From: Bacteroidales bacterium UBA2939 | Lineage (GTDB): Bacteria; Bacteroidota; Bacteroidia; Bacteroidales; P3 | DNA: 50,206 nt | Assembly (NCBI GenBank): GCA_002349055.1 | Contig: DECD01000036.1 | Span: forward strand, 9,020-59,225 | Direction: 5' to 3' | In this document: piece after piece, positions 32,249-42,200 of the stretch | Position numbering within the stretch: the first letter of the stretch is position 1 | Layout of the letters: each line of letters opens with the position of its first letter | The notes under the pieces: model-generated | The model's database searches: none | The model's input: the letters and a program-made list of their open reading frames with translations, nothing else | Told to the model about the DNA's origin: nothing | Made by a program: the position numbers and the translations under genes

Positions 32249-35221
32249 ATGGCAAGTTTCAGACTGAATAAGGTAGCCAAGGACTTCAACGTGGGCATCC
32301 AGACCCTCGTTGACTACCTGGCCAAGAAGGGACACCAGGTGGAGGCCAGCCCCAACACGAAGATTAGCGAGGAGCAGTATGAACTGCTGGCCACGGCATT
32401 CCAGGGCGAACGCAAAGTGAAAGAGGAGGCCGACAAAATCGAACTGGTTGTCAACAACAGCAACCGGGTGGTGGAGGTGTCCACCGCCAAGGAAGAACCC
32501 GAGTCCGAAAATGAAGAGGTGATAATCAAGAACTACACCTCGACGAAGAATCAGGCCGAGGCCAAACCGGAGCCCACCCCCGAGCCCGAGCCTGAGACCA
32601 CCGTGCCGAGCGAACCCGAGCCGGAGCCTGCCGTTGAGCAGCAGCCCGAGGAACCTCTTGAGGAACCCGAGGAGACTCCTGCCAGCGAGGAACCGCAATA
32701 CGACGGAGCCCAGCCGACAGAACAGGACGACGAAGCCGAAGACGACGAGCCGGACACCGAAGATGCCCCCGAGAGCAACAGCCCGTTCAAGGTGGTGGGG
32801 ACCGTGGACCTCAGTGCCCTCAACCAGCGCATGCGTCCCGACAAGAAGAAACGCAAGAAAGGCGAGAAGAAAGAGCCTGCCGTGTCGCCTGCCGCTGCCG
32901 CCAAACCCAAGGCCAAAAGCGAGGCACCCAAGCCCGCACCGCAGCCCGCTCCCGTCGTGGAAGCCAAGCCCGCTCCCGTCGAGCCTAAGCCTGTCGAACC
33001 CGCTAAGCCCGAACCCGAGTTCATCCAAACCCAATACACCAAGCTTGAGGGTCCCAAGGTGCTCGACAAGATTGACCTCAGCCAGTTCTCCAAGGACGGT
33101 GCCGACACTCCTGGCAGCAAGCGCAAGCGCAAGCACACCAAGAAGGAGGCCGTCAGCGCCCAGGAGGTGAAAAAGATTGGTGCCGAGGTGGCTAAGAAAG
33201 AGAACAAGGAGAAAGAGAAAGCCAAGAAGGAGAGTCAGAAGAATGCCTCCCAGCAGCAGCTGGCCGCCGGTGGCAAGAAAAAGAAGAAGAAAGAGGAGAA
33301 GAAACCCATCGAGATTGACGACAACGAAATCGAGAAGCAGATACGCGACACCCTCGCCCGCCTCTCGCCCATGGGCAAGAGTAAGACCTCCAAGCACAAC
33401 CGCGAGAAACGCCAGAAGGTGCACGCACAGATGGAGGAGGAACTGATGCACGAGATGGAGAACCAGAACGTGTTGCAGGTGACCGAATTCGTCACCGCCA
33501 ACGAGCTGGCCACCATGATGAACGTGCCGGTGACCAAGATTATCGCCACCTGCATGAGCGTGGGCATCTTCGTCAGCATCAACCAGCGTCTCGATGCCGA
33601 GACCATCAAGCTTATTGCCGACGAGTTCGGCTTTGAGGTCAACTTCGCCTCCGAGGATGTGGTCAACACCATCCAAAAGATTGAAGAAGAGGACCGCCCC
33701 GAGGACCTCGTGCCGCGCAACCCCATCATCACCGTCATGGGTCACGTCGACCACGGTAAGACCTCGCTGCTCGACTATATCCGCAAGACCAACGTCATCG
33801 CCGGCGAGGCGGGCGGCATCACCCAGCACATCGGTGCCTACGAGGTGCAGACGGCCGACGGACGCAAGATTACGTTCTTGGATACCCCCGGTCACGAAGC
33901 CTTCACCGCCATGCGTGCCCGCGGTGCCAAGATGACCGACATCGCCATCATCGTCATCGCCGCCGACGACAAAATCATGCCGCAGACGGTCGAGGCCATC
34001 AACCACGCCCAGTCGGCTGGTGTGCCCATCGTCTTCGCCATCAACAAGATTGATAAACCCGGTGCCGACCCCGACCGCATCAAGACCGAGCTGGCCAACA
34101 TGAACCTCCTCGTCGAGGAATGGGGCGGTAAATACCAGAGTCAGGACATCAGCGCCAAGAAGGGTATCGGCGTTGAGGAACTGCTCGAGAAAGTAATCCT
34201 TCAGGCCGACATCATGGAACTGAAGGGCAATCCCAACAAGCGCGCCAAGGGCGTCGTCATCGAGAGCGCCCTCGATAAAGGCCGCGGCTATGTGGCCAAA
34301 CTGCTCGTGCAGGAAGGCACCATGCGCAAGGGCGACCCCATCGTGGCCGGTGCCATTGCAGGCCGCGTGCGTGCTATGTACAACGAGCGCAACCAGGAGG
34401 TCACCTCTGCCGGCCCCTCGCAGCCCGTGCTGCTCCTCGGCCTCACCGGTGCCTGCCAGGCTGGCGACACCTTCAACATCATGGAGAACGAGAAGGAAGC
34501 CAAGGACATCGCCGCCAAGCGCACCCAGCTCCAGCGCGAGCAGGGCATCCGCACCCAGACCCACCTCACCCTCGAGGAAATCGGCCGCCGCCGCGCCCTC
34601 GGCAACTTCAAGGAGCTCAACATCATCGTCAAAGGCGATGTGGACGGCTCCGTCGAGGCCCTCAGCGACTCGCTGCTCAAACTCAGCAACGAAGAAGTGC
34701 AGGTCAACGTCATCCACAAAGGCGTGGGCCAGATTTCGGAGAACGACGTCACGCTGGCCATGGCCTCCGACGCCATCATCGTCGGCTTCCAGGTGCGTCC
34801 CAGCGTGGGTGCCCGCAAGATGGCCGAGACCGAGCACATCGACATCCGCCTCTACAGCATCATCTACGACGCCATCAACGAGCTTAAGGACGCCATCGAA
34901 GGCATGCTTGCCCCCGAGACGCAAGAGAAGATTGTGGCCAACCTCGAAATCCGCGAAACCTTCAAAATCAGCAAGGTCGGCACCATCGCCGGCTGTATGT
35001 GCCTCGACGGCAAAATCAACCGCCAGAGCAACGTCCGCATCATCCGCGACGGTATCGTGGTCTACACCGGCAAGCTCGCCTCCCTCAAGCGTTTCAAGGA
35101 CGACGTCAAAGAGGTCGTCAGCGGCCAGGACTGCGGCTTGAACATCGAAAACTACAACGACATCAAGGTCGGCGACATTGTCGAAGCCTACGAAGTCATC
35201 GAAATCAAACGCAAACTTTGA
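32249..35221 (+). CDS. infB: Translation initiation factor IF-2
   Basis: 990 residues. The N-terminal IF2_N motif (NKVAKDFNVGIQTLVDYLAK) is followed by a long Glu/Pro/Lys-rich low-complexity linker to about residue 390. The G domain then starts with GHVDHGKTSLLD (near 497), DTPGHE (near 545) and NKID (near 599), followed by domains II-IV including a late KVGTIAGCMCLDGKI segment. Delivers initiator tRNA to the 30S subunit. It is the last protein gene of the operon; tRNA-Arg and a terminator follow 10 bases later. Confidence 0.96.
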   Translation: MASFRLNKVAKDFNVGIQTLVDYLAKKGHQVEASPNTKISEEQYELLATAFQGERKVKEEADKIELVVNNSNRVVEVSTAKEEPESENEEVIIKNYTSTKNQAEAKPEPTPEPEPETTVPSEPEPEPAVEQQPEEPLEEPEETPASEEPQYDGAQPTEQDDEAEDDEPDTEDAPESNSPFKVVGTVDLSALNQRMRPDKKKRKKGEKKEPAVSPAAAAKPKAKSEAPKPAPQPAPVVEAKPAPVEPKPVEPAKPEPEFIQTQYTKLEGPKVLDKIDLSQFSKDGADTPGSKRKRKHTKKEAVSAQEVKKIGAEVAKKENKEKEKAKKESQKNASQQQLAAGGKKKKKKEEKKPIEIDDNEIEKQIRDTLARLSPMGKSKTSKHNREKRQKVHAQMEEELMHEMENQNVLQVTEFVTANELATMMNVPVTKIIATCMSVGIFVSINQRLDAETIKLIADEFGFEVNFASEDVVNTIQKIEEEDRPEDLVPRNPIITVMGHVDHGKTSLLDYIRKTNVIAGEAGGITQHIGAYEVQTADGRKITFLDTPGHEAFTAMRARGAKMTDIAIIVIAADDKIMPQTVEAINHAQSAGVPIVFAINKIDKPGADPDRIKTELANMNLLVEEWGGKYQSQDISAKKGIGVEELLEKVILQADIMELKGNPNKRAKGVVIESALDKGRGYVAKLLVQEGTMRKGDPIVAGAIAGRVRAMYNERNQEVTSAGPSQPVLLLGLTGACQAGDTFNIMENEKEAKDIAAKRTQLQREQGIRTQTHLTLEEIGRRRALGNFKELNIIVKGDVDGSVEALSDSLLKLSNEEVQVNVIHKGVGQISENDVTLAMASDAIIVGFQVRPSVGARKMAETEHIDIRLYSIIYDAINELKDAIEGMLAPETQEKIVANLEIRETFKISKVGTIAGCMCLDGKINRQSNVRIIRDGIVVYTGKLASLKRFKDDVKEVVSGQDCGLNIENYNDIKVGDIVEAYEVIEIKRKL

Positions 35222-35231
35222 GTTTGCGACT

Positions 35232-35303
35232 GCCTCCTTAGTTCAACGGATAGAACGGAAGTTTCCTAAACTTTAGATGAGGGTTCGATTCCCCCAGGGG
35301 GTA
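35232..35303 (+). tRNA. tRNA-Arg (CCT)
   Basis: The anticodon arm GAAGT-TTCCTAA-ACTTT gives CCT. D-arm GTTC/GAAC and T-loop TTCGATT are clear. The acceptor GCCTCCT pairs with AGGGGGT, with G.T at 1:72 and T.G at 4:69, and the T-stem has an A.C mismatch. It may be cotranscribed with infB. Confidence 0.85.
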
Positions 35304-35309
35304 CAAAAG

Positions 35310-35334
35310 CACCGCAAGTAGCGGTGTTTTTTTT
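35310..35334 (+). terminator. Terminator after tRNA-Arg / infB operon
   Basis: Stem CACCGC/GCGGTG, loop AAGTA, eight T. Confidence 0.9.
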
Positions 35335-35365
35335 CATGCCAGCGTAGTCTCTACCTCCCATATAT

Positions 35366-35388
35366 TATTATACCGTAGGTATAATAAC
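35366..35388. repeat. 23-base palindrome in the 380-base gap
   Basis: TTATTATACC, 3 bases, GGTATAATAA: perfect 10-bp arms. The gap 35335-35683 otherwise holds copy D of the 11-bp array and its degenerate extension; I see no gene in it. Confidence 0.75.
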
Positions 35389-35419
35389 ACCTTCTATCAT
35401 ACCCAAACACCTCGTCTCT

Positions 35420-35550
35420 CCATCACCATACCATCCCTATATCAACCCTATACCATCTCTATACCAACTCTATGGTGACAGGTGGGTGCCCCCAGTGTAC
35501 CGCCTATGTACCTCCGGTGTTCCTTCGACCATCCTATACCCTAGGCCTAT
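35420..35550. repeat. 11-bp repeat array (copy D), partly degenerate
   Basis: Read on the minus strand: AGAGTTGGTAT, AGAGATGGTAT, AGGGTTGATAT, AGGGATGGTAT (35420-35475). Towards the right are degenerate 11-base units ACCGGAGGTAC, ATAGGCGGTAC and ACTGGGGGCAC. No perfect central palindrome is seen, unlike copies A-C. Confidence 0.65.
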
Positions 35551-35683
35551 CCTTCCCACGCTCTACCCTTATCCGCCGGATGTGCCAAGGGTATGGCTGA
35601 ACCTTGGGTACAGCCTGTCTGCAGTATAGCGGCGGGGCAATAAAACCAGCCTTCCGACGTTATAATCCCAAAGACAAACACTT

Positions 35684-36346
35684 ATGGCAAGGAAACAAGG
35701 CGATGCCGAGAGCGGCAAACTCGGCAATAAAATATACTACACCTGGCACGGGCGCAAATGCGAGCGCTCCATGCCTACCTCTGTGGCCAATCCGCGAACC
35801 GAAGCACAGCAGGCCCACCGCAGCAACTTCGCGATGATATCCAAGCTCTCTTCATATATGAAGGAGGCCCACCTCGTCGGACTCCACTGGCACGCCATCA
35901 GGGAGCACAACAGCACCTACGCCATCTTTCGCAACCTCAACAAAGACTGCTTCACCCCCGACGGCGAGATCGACCTTCCCCGCGTCATCGTCAGTCGCGG
36001 CTCGGTGGAGCGAGTAGAAATCACTTCGGCCTCCATCGACGACAATGTAATTACTGTCACTTTCGACAGCCGTGCCTACGGCGGCCGTGCCACCGACGAG
36101 TTCTACCTCTTTATATATTGTCCCGCCTTTTGCACCGGTCGTCTCGCCACCCCCGTCCTCCGCTCAGCCGGCCTCGTCACCGCTGTCCTCCCTTCCGAAT
36201 GGCTCCAACCCACCGAACTCACACAGGCAGATACTAACACATTAACGCATTCCCACTCTAACGCATTCCCACTCCACCTCTACGCCTTCCTCCGCTCCAC
36301 CCGCGGCCGCACCTCCGACACCATCCACATCCCGTTGCCTGCCTAA
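35684..36346 (+). CDS. DUF6266-like protein
   Basis: 220 residues. The opening (GKLGNKIYYTWHGRKCERSM; NPRTEAQQAHRSNFAMISKL) resembles DUF6266, a small family common in Bacteroidetes and of unknown function. The start MARKQGD is chosen as it fits this opening. A 16-bp direct repeat (36242-36273) adds a translated SHSNAFP stretch near residue 190. No clear promoter is visible. It marks the left border of the accessory region. No function is proposed. Confidence 0.6.
   Translation: MARKQGDAESGKLGNKIYYTWHGRKCERSMPTSVANPRTEAQQAHRSNFAMISKLSSYMKEAHLVGLHWHAIREHNSTYAIFRNLNKDCFTPDGEIDLPRVIVSRGSVERVEITSASIDDNVITVTFDSRAYGGRATDEFYLFIYCPAFCTGRLATPVLRSAGLVTAVLPSEWLQPTELTQADTNTLTHSHSNAFPLHLYAFLRSTRGRTSDTIHIPLPA
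36242..36273. repeat. 16-bp direct repeat x2
   Basis: TAACGCATTCCCACTC occurs twice in tandem within the DUF6266-like gene, in frame overall. Confidence 0.75.
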
Positions 36347-36392
36347 TTGTGCACCCACATAGTCGATTCCAAACATTTTAGATCTTAAGGAG

Positions 36393-37142
36393 ATGAACCC
36401 AAATAAGCAATATTACGGTGATAGGCGACTAGATTATTTCTGTGCATTTTGCGGTGGACCGGCAGATACCGAGGATCACGTTCCGTCTCGGTGTTTTCTT
36501 GACAAACCTTATCCGCCCAATATGCCCGTAATACCTTGCTGCCACAAGTGTAATCACGACTTCTCCATAGACGAAGAGTATGTCTCATGCTTCATTGACT
36601 GTGCGAAAGTCAAAACCGCAAATCCATCTCAAATACAACGGGACAAGACCCGTGAAACCCTTCTGCACTCTCCTAAACTACAGGAAAGAATTGCTGCTCA
36701 AATAAGAAATTTCGGTGGGTACAACCTTCTCGGTTACGAGAAAGATCGTTTTATGAACGTTGTTCGTAAATTGGCATTTGGCCACCTGGCCTTTGAGAAT
36801 AACCACCTTATTTGGGGAAGCAAATTACGTTTCTCCATATGGTTGATTCCTGAGATGAGAGAATCTCAGCGGACAACATTCTTTAAACCATATACCGGAG
36901 ATTTTTTACCGGAGGTCAATAGTCATGGCCTAGAGCACATTCTACTTTTCGACAACGCCAAGATCGTGATGCAGTTTGCAGCCCCCTGGGTCATTGTTCA
37001 AGAGGGCCGATACGCTTATTGTGTGTCACCCGACAGCAATAAAGTCAAGTTTGTAATTGCGGATTATCTTGCCGTAGAAGCATCTATAAGTCTAGCCCAA
37101 ATCGCAGACAGGGAAAAACGAACTAAAAAAAGAATCTACTAG
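36393..37142 (+). CDS. HNH-type zinc-binding protein, probable nuclease
   Basis: 249 residues. The N-terminus has CAFCGGPADTEDHVPSRC followed by CCHKCNHDFS, that is CxxC ... (E)DH ... CxxCN, the zinc and catalytic arrangement of HNH/McrA-like endonucleases. The rest (residues 70-249) is not recognised. It lies 57 bases before a C5 cytosine methyltransferase on the same strand. The two could form a type II restriction-modification pair, with this protein as the nuclease; that is inference. Composition is more A+T-rich than the core genes. Confidence 0.65.
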   Translation: MNPNKQYYGDRRLDYFCAFCGGPADTEDHVPSRCFLDKPYPPNMPVIPCCHKCNHDFSIDEEYVSCFIDCAKVKTANPSQIQRDKTRETLLHSPKLQERIAAQIRNFGGYNLLGYEKDRFMNVVRKLAFGHLAFENNHLIWGSKLRFSIWLIPEMRESQRTTFFKPYTGDFLPEVNSHGLEHILLFDNAKIVMQFAAPWVIVQEGRYAYCVSPDSNKVKFVIADYLAVEASISLAQIADREKRTKKRIY

Positions 37143-37191
37143 AAACCGACACATTTTTTTACTATGGTACAATAAATTGTCGACCTTTTCG

Positions 37192-37217
37192 TTTACCTTA
37201 TGTTAAATAAGGTAAAA
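37192..37217. promoter_or_regulatory. Inverted repeat at the methyltransferase start
   Basis: TTTACCTTAT, 5 bases, ATAAGGTAAA: perfect 10-bp arms covering the first possible ATG (37200) and ending right before the second (37218). It could be an operator for the operon or a translational hairpin. Confidence 0.6.
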
Positions 37218-38429
37218 ATGGCAAAACCGACGTGTATAGATCTGTTTGCGGGCTGTGGAGGTCTTTCCCTCGGCCTGTACCTTGCTGGTTGGCAGGGACT
37301 TTTTGCCATTGAAAAGAATGCGTTCCCTTTCGAGACGCTGAAACACAACCTTATCGACAACAAAAAACACTTCGACTGGCCCGACTGGCTTCCTCAAACC
37401 AATCACGATATAAACGAGATACTTGAAAAATACCAAGACCAACTGAAAGCCCTGCGAGGCAAAGTCGATCTGGTGGCTGGCGGCCCACCCTGTCAGGGAT
37501 TTTCTATGGCGGGGAAACGTGTTGAAGACGATGTGCGCAACCAACTGGTCTTTTCCTACATCAATTTCATCGATTTGGTGCGTCCCCGTATGCTCCTTTT
37601 CGAGAATGTAAAGGGATTCACCTATGCATTCGATAAAAAGAAGGACAACGATGCTGAGCCTTACTCGCATAAGGTGATTCGTGGATTGCAGAAGTTGGGG
37701 TATAAAGTAAAGCCCCATGTCTTTGACTTCTCCAACTATGGCGTTCCCCAACGTCGCAAACGCTTCATTTTAGTAGGCGTTCAGGATGGATTGGGCAACC
37801 CCGACAGCTTCGAGCAACAGTTATTGTCTCATCGTGATGCTTTCTTGAAAAGCAAAGGGTTGAAACCAACAGCAACTCTGCAGGAGGCTATATCCGACTT
37901 GCTTCGCAGTAATGGGGAGCTTCCTACGCCAGACCGAAAGGGATTTAATTCGGGAGTATATGGAAAAGGAAGAATAAGCAATTACGCAAAGATGATGCGT
38001 GGGGATTATCCGAAGACACATACTATTCCTGACAGCCACAGCTTTGCCCACCATACATCTGAAAAGGCTGCAATATTCCAACGCCTTCTGTCCGAATATC
38101 AACCTAGAGGCAAGCGTATTGATGGGAAAGCCCGCGAGGCTTGGGGCATCAAGCAGCGTGGAATAACGGTGTTAGACCCTAATGCCGTTTCGCCAACCAT
38201 AACAGGACAGCCCGACGACTACCTGCATTATGCCGAACCTCGCATCATGACCGTCCGGGAGTGCGCCCGCATCCAGTCGTTCCCCGATTGGTACGAGATA
38301 AGAGCAAAATATACCACGGGGGGAGATATGCGCAAGCTTGAGGTGCCACGCTACTCTCAAGTCGGCAATGCCATACCGCCACTCTTTGCAGAGTTGGCAG
38401 GGAAAGTAGCGAAACAAATATTGTATTAA
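37200..38429 (+). CDS. DNA (cytosine-5) methyltransferase 1
   Basis: 409 residues; the ATG at 37218 (MAKPTCIDLF) is an equally good start. Motif I FAGCGGLSLGL binds SAM, motif IV GGPPCQGFSMAG holds the nucleophile Cys98, motif VI is ENVKGF, and motif X lies at the end (SQVGNAIPPLFAELA). All C5-MTase motifs are intact, so it should be active. The target site is unknown. It follows the HNH gene and precedes hamA by 20 bases, so it may protect DNA for the HNH protein, for the Hachiman-like pair, or for both. Confidence 0.9.
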   Translation: MLNKVKMAKPTCIDLFAGCGGLSLGLYLAGWQGLFAIEKNAFPFETLKHNLIDNKKHFDWPDWLPQTNHDINEILEKYQDQLKALRGKVDLVAGGPPCQGFSMAGKRVEDDVRNQLVFSYINFIDLVRPRMLLFENVKGFTYAFDKKKDNDAEPYSHKVIRGLQKLGYKVKPHVFDFSNYGVPQRRKRFILVGVQDGLGNPDSFEQQLLSHRDAFLKSKGLKPTATLQEAISDLLRSNGELPTPDRKGFNSGVYGKGRISNYAKMMRGDYPKTHTIPDSHSFAHHTSEKAAIFQRLLSEYQPRGKRIDGKAREAWGIKQRGITVLDPNAVSPTITGQPDDYLHYAEPRIMTVRECARIQSFPDWYEIRAKYTTGGDMRKLEVPRYSQVGNAIPPLFAELAGKVAKQILY

Positions 38430-38449
38430 CAGAAAGTGGATGTGCGATT

Positions 38450-39283
38450 ATGAATAATGTCTTCAAGAAAATAGATGTAAGGGTTTTTGACAAATTCCTA
38501 GACAAATTTGCTGAAAAATACATCGAGCAACGCACAGCATTATCTTCGTCAGTTATCGAAGAGGCGTTAAAAGTATCGGAAGGACTTGGAACTGGGTTTG
38601 ATTTATCTCAAATAAAATCAATTGTTAAACAAAACGCTGTATATATTGACCCAATAAGAGAAAAAGGCGATACACCCGATCCCGTCAACGATATATATCG
38701 TAGCGATTTAGGAGAATTACTGACAACATATTATTTCGAAGAAAAGCTTGACGATGGCCAACGTTATATCATCCCGGCAAAGAACATTAGCACCCGAGAA
38801 CGTTATGATATGCCAGGGAGAGGTATTGATGCCATTGGATACCGCATCAAAGAAGATGGAACGTATGAATTACTCATTGCTGAAGCTAAGGTTTCTGGCC
38901 AAAAACAGAACCCTCCTGCTGTTGTTGACCAAACAGGTGATTCCATATACAAAACCCACAAAAAATACCATGATAATCCCGACACATTGAAGCAACGATT
39001 AGTTGAGTTTTCCAAAAAATTGGACACAAAAGATGTAATTGCAATAATGTTTTTTGTAATTAGTTTGGAAAACAAAACCAACAATTGTGAAATTACCTAT
39101 GGCTGTGGTCTAGTACGCGACTATACATGTGTTGATGAGACAAAAGATTATGGCAAGATGCAATCCAACGCGAATGAATTTGACCCAGGTAATATTCATT
39201 TTGCTATCTTGTCTTTTACTGAAGAGACTATAGATAGTACGATAGACTTGTTTTACAAAAAAGTTCAGGAGCTTACAAAATGA
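38450..39283 (+). CDS. hamA: HamA-like (DUF1837) nuclease of a Hachiman/AbpAB-type system
   Basis: 277 residues resembling the DUF1837 family: SDLGELLTTYYFEEKL near residue 89, then PGRGIDAIGYRI (D127) and LLIAEAKVSG (E145, K147). This gives the PD-(D/E)XK pattern E-D-ExK, and SIYKTHKKYHDNPDTLKQRL follows. In Hachiman, HamA is the effector nuclease held by the helicase HamB. The frame overlaps the helicase gene by 4 bases (ATGA), as expected for a HamAB pair. Clearly A+T-rich. AbpA and HamA belong to the same family and I cannot separate them by eye. Confidence 0.75.
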   Translation: MNNVFKKIDVRVFDKFLDKFAEKYIEQRTALSSSVIEEALKVSEGLGTGFDLSQIKSIVKQNAVYIDPIREKGDTPDPVNDIYRSDLGELLTTYYFEEKLDDGQRYIIPAKNISTRERYDMPGRGIDAIGYRIKEDGTYELLIAEAKVSGQKQNPPAVVDQTGDSIYKTHKKYHDNPDTLKQRLVEFSKKLDTKDVIAIMFFVISLENKTNNCEITYGCGLVRDYTCVDETKDYGKMQSNANEFDPGNIHFAILSFTEETIDSTIDLFYKKVQELTK

Positions 39284-42200
39284 AATCGAGCAATCCTATT
39301 ATAGCAAGTCTGTTGTCTGATGAAAAAATTCAGGCGCTACTTGATAAGCAAGAAAGAACTTATTGGGAATCTACTATTGGCATAACTGATGGCAGGAACG
39401 TTACCGAATCAATGTCTTTGCCTAAAATAACTTTCTTGTTTACCATGTTTTCCTTAGAGAATCCAGAGGAACAAGATGTCGTTGAATTGGCATATAAATT
39501 ACTGAAAACCTTCCCTATAGAAGACATATCCCAACGGATAGAATGGAACGATTTGGTAAATCTACAGGTAAGCGATGAGTATCTGCCTTACCATTTCCTA
39601 CTTGCAAGCGTTGCTTTGCTGTCCAACAAAACCATATCGGCTCGACTGTCCTTGTCCAACTATGTGGAGCCGCAAATCGAGGAATCCGATTGGGAGAAAC
39701 GAGTGATTGCAGGGACTATTCGTTCATTGCTCTATCTAATCAGGAAACAAGAAGGTTTCAACGATATCCGAAAGGCCATAAATCAGATAGACAGGCTCCA
39801 ACAAGAACAATCCTTGTTCGAGTCCAACCATCTGAATGCCTTTAATGCCAGTCGACAAACAGAGGAGGCATTATGGCTGGTTGCCCTATATCATACTTCC
39901 AAGGCGGTTGTAGAAACAGCACAGTATATTCTGCACGGGTACAGCTATCCAGGTCGAAAAATCGACACCATTGTCCGTCAACACATCGACATTGCCCGAA
40001 AACTAACCAAAGCCGAGCGCTTCAAAAGCATCCTGAACATTATCGAGTCTGACCTATATAGCTTGATAGCCAATTCCATCTGGACGGGAACCACATTCCA
40101 AGAGAAAGTGAAATTGTTATGCAAGCAAAAAAGTGGGTTAGGAATGTTGGAACTGCTTCCGTCGCAACGGGATGCTATGAGCAAGAACCTTTTCGACGTT
40201 GCGGCCAATGCCATCGTTCTCCAAATGCCTACCAGTGCCGGAAAAACCTTGTTGGCCGAATTCAATATCGTTGTCACCAAATCCCTATTGCCGCAGTCAA
40301 AGGTGGTCTATGTTGTACCGTCGAGGGCTTTGGTCAACCAGGTATATCACGATTTGAGGACGGATTTGTCATCGTTGGGTCTCTCTGTTGAAAAAACATC
40401 CTCAGTGAACGAAGTGGACCCCTCTGAAGACGCTTTCCTGCAAGCTGACGAAATAGATGTGTTGATTTCAACTCCCGAGAAGCTGGATTTGCTTGTCAGA
40501 AGAGATCACCCGTCGGTACGCGATGTCTCGATGTTCATCGTGGACGAGGCACATACCATTCGCAATGGTGCAAGAGGAGCACGATTGGAATTGTTGATTG
40601 CCATCTTGAGGAGAGAACGCCCCAATGCGAAGTACATGCTCCTTTCCCCCTTCCTCCCCGGTGACAAAACTTCCATTCAGGAATGGTTGGGTGGAGGAAA
40701 CACCATCGAAGTCCAGTGGAAACCTTCCGAAAAAGTTGTGTTTGGCGTAAAGGTTACAGAAAAAAAGGTGAAAACGCAAATGGTTCCCTCGCCATACGCC
40801 GCTCCTTATCAACAAGAATACTCTTCAGAAGAACCCATAGATATTCCTCTTCAAACCACTGCCGACAAAGAAAGGATACTTGAATACACCTGTAAGCGTT
40901 TTGTGGAAAGAGGCAAAACCCAACTGATACTCTGCCAAGGAAGGCCTTCCGCCAATAATACGGCTAAAGACATCTTCAATTGGGTTGATGCACCAAATAG
41001 CCTTGATGCTGATATTCAGTTGGTCCAAAAATATTTGGAGGAGGAAATGGGATGTGCAACCCTTTTCTCCCAATTGCTCTCAAAGAGGATTGCCGTGCAT
41101 CATGCAGGCCTTTCCGATGAAACCAAGCTGCTGATTGAGCATCTTATCCGTGAGAGGCAAATCCAGTACGTATGTGCTACCACCACCGTTGCCGAGGGCG
41201 TTAATTTCCCTGTTTCTTCAGTCTATTTCGATTCCTATTACCGTGGACAATCCAGAAAAGAAAATCTTCTGTCGTCAAATGACTTCTGGAACATTGCGGG
41301 TCGTGCAGGAAGAACCATGGTGGATGATTTCGGAAAAATCATCTTGCCTTTCAACACAAAACAGAACAAGGAGTTGGGGTTGGGCATTGTCAACAAAAGC
41401 ACCGAGGAGATTGCTAGTGTTTTGGCCCGGCTGTTTGATGACAGACAAAGGATTATCACCACTCTGGAAACCGACGACCATGCTCTAAATCAATTGTCGT
41501 ATGAGTATGCAGATTCCTTTGCCCCGCTGTTCCAATATTTTATTCATCTGTTGCATGTGTCGAAGAACGAGTATGTTCAAGATGTGGAAGATTTGTTCAA
41601 GGACACCTTTATATACAGCAAGCTGAGCCTCACCGAGCAGGCTGACTTCATTGACTTGTGCAAGAAGATTTATCAGACTATTGAAGCCAAGTATTCTTCG
41701 CAAACAGGTCTGTTGAGCTTTGCCGACAAGACGGGATTCTCAGTGCCTTCGGTACTGAAGATTATGAAGGAAAAATCACAGAACATGTTAATATCCGACC
41801 TTGACAGTTGGAAACCGGAGAATCTTTTCAACAGGAGAGACTCGTCCAACTTGACCGAGAAGATTCGTGTGGTTGCCGCACTTCCCGAGACTGGATTGGG
41901 TACGGATTCCAAAGTGTCTGAATTTAACCCCGAGATAGTTGCGAAGGTGTTGATTGCTTGGGTGCATGGAGACAAATTGAACAGCATATCATCGCTACAC
42001 CCCAGTTTTCAGAATGACGACATCACAAGCCAAATTACAAGTTTTGTGAATTATATGAACAGTGCACGGTTCAAGGCATCGTGGGGGTTGAGTGCATTGG
42101 AAGGCATTGTCAAAGGTGTTAATACCGAGGTAAAAGACAGTTACGTGCCGTCGTACGTTTACTATGGTGTGGACGACAAGAAAGCCTTGGCTCTTCGCAT

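Noticed and set aside
32030..34924. A 964-codon open frame opposite nusA-infB
   Set aside because: It mirrors infB codons in a GC-rich genome; its protein is low-complexity and matches no family, while infB is unmistakable.
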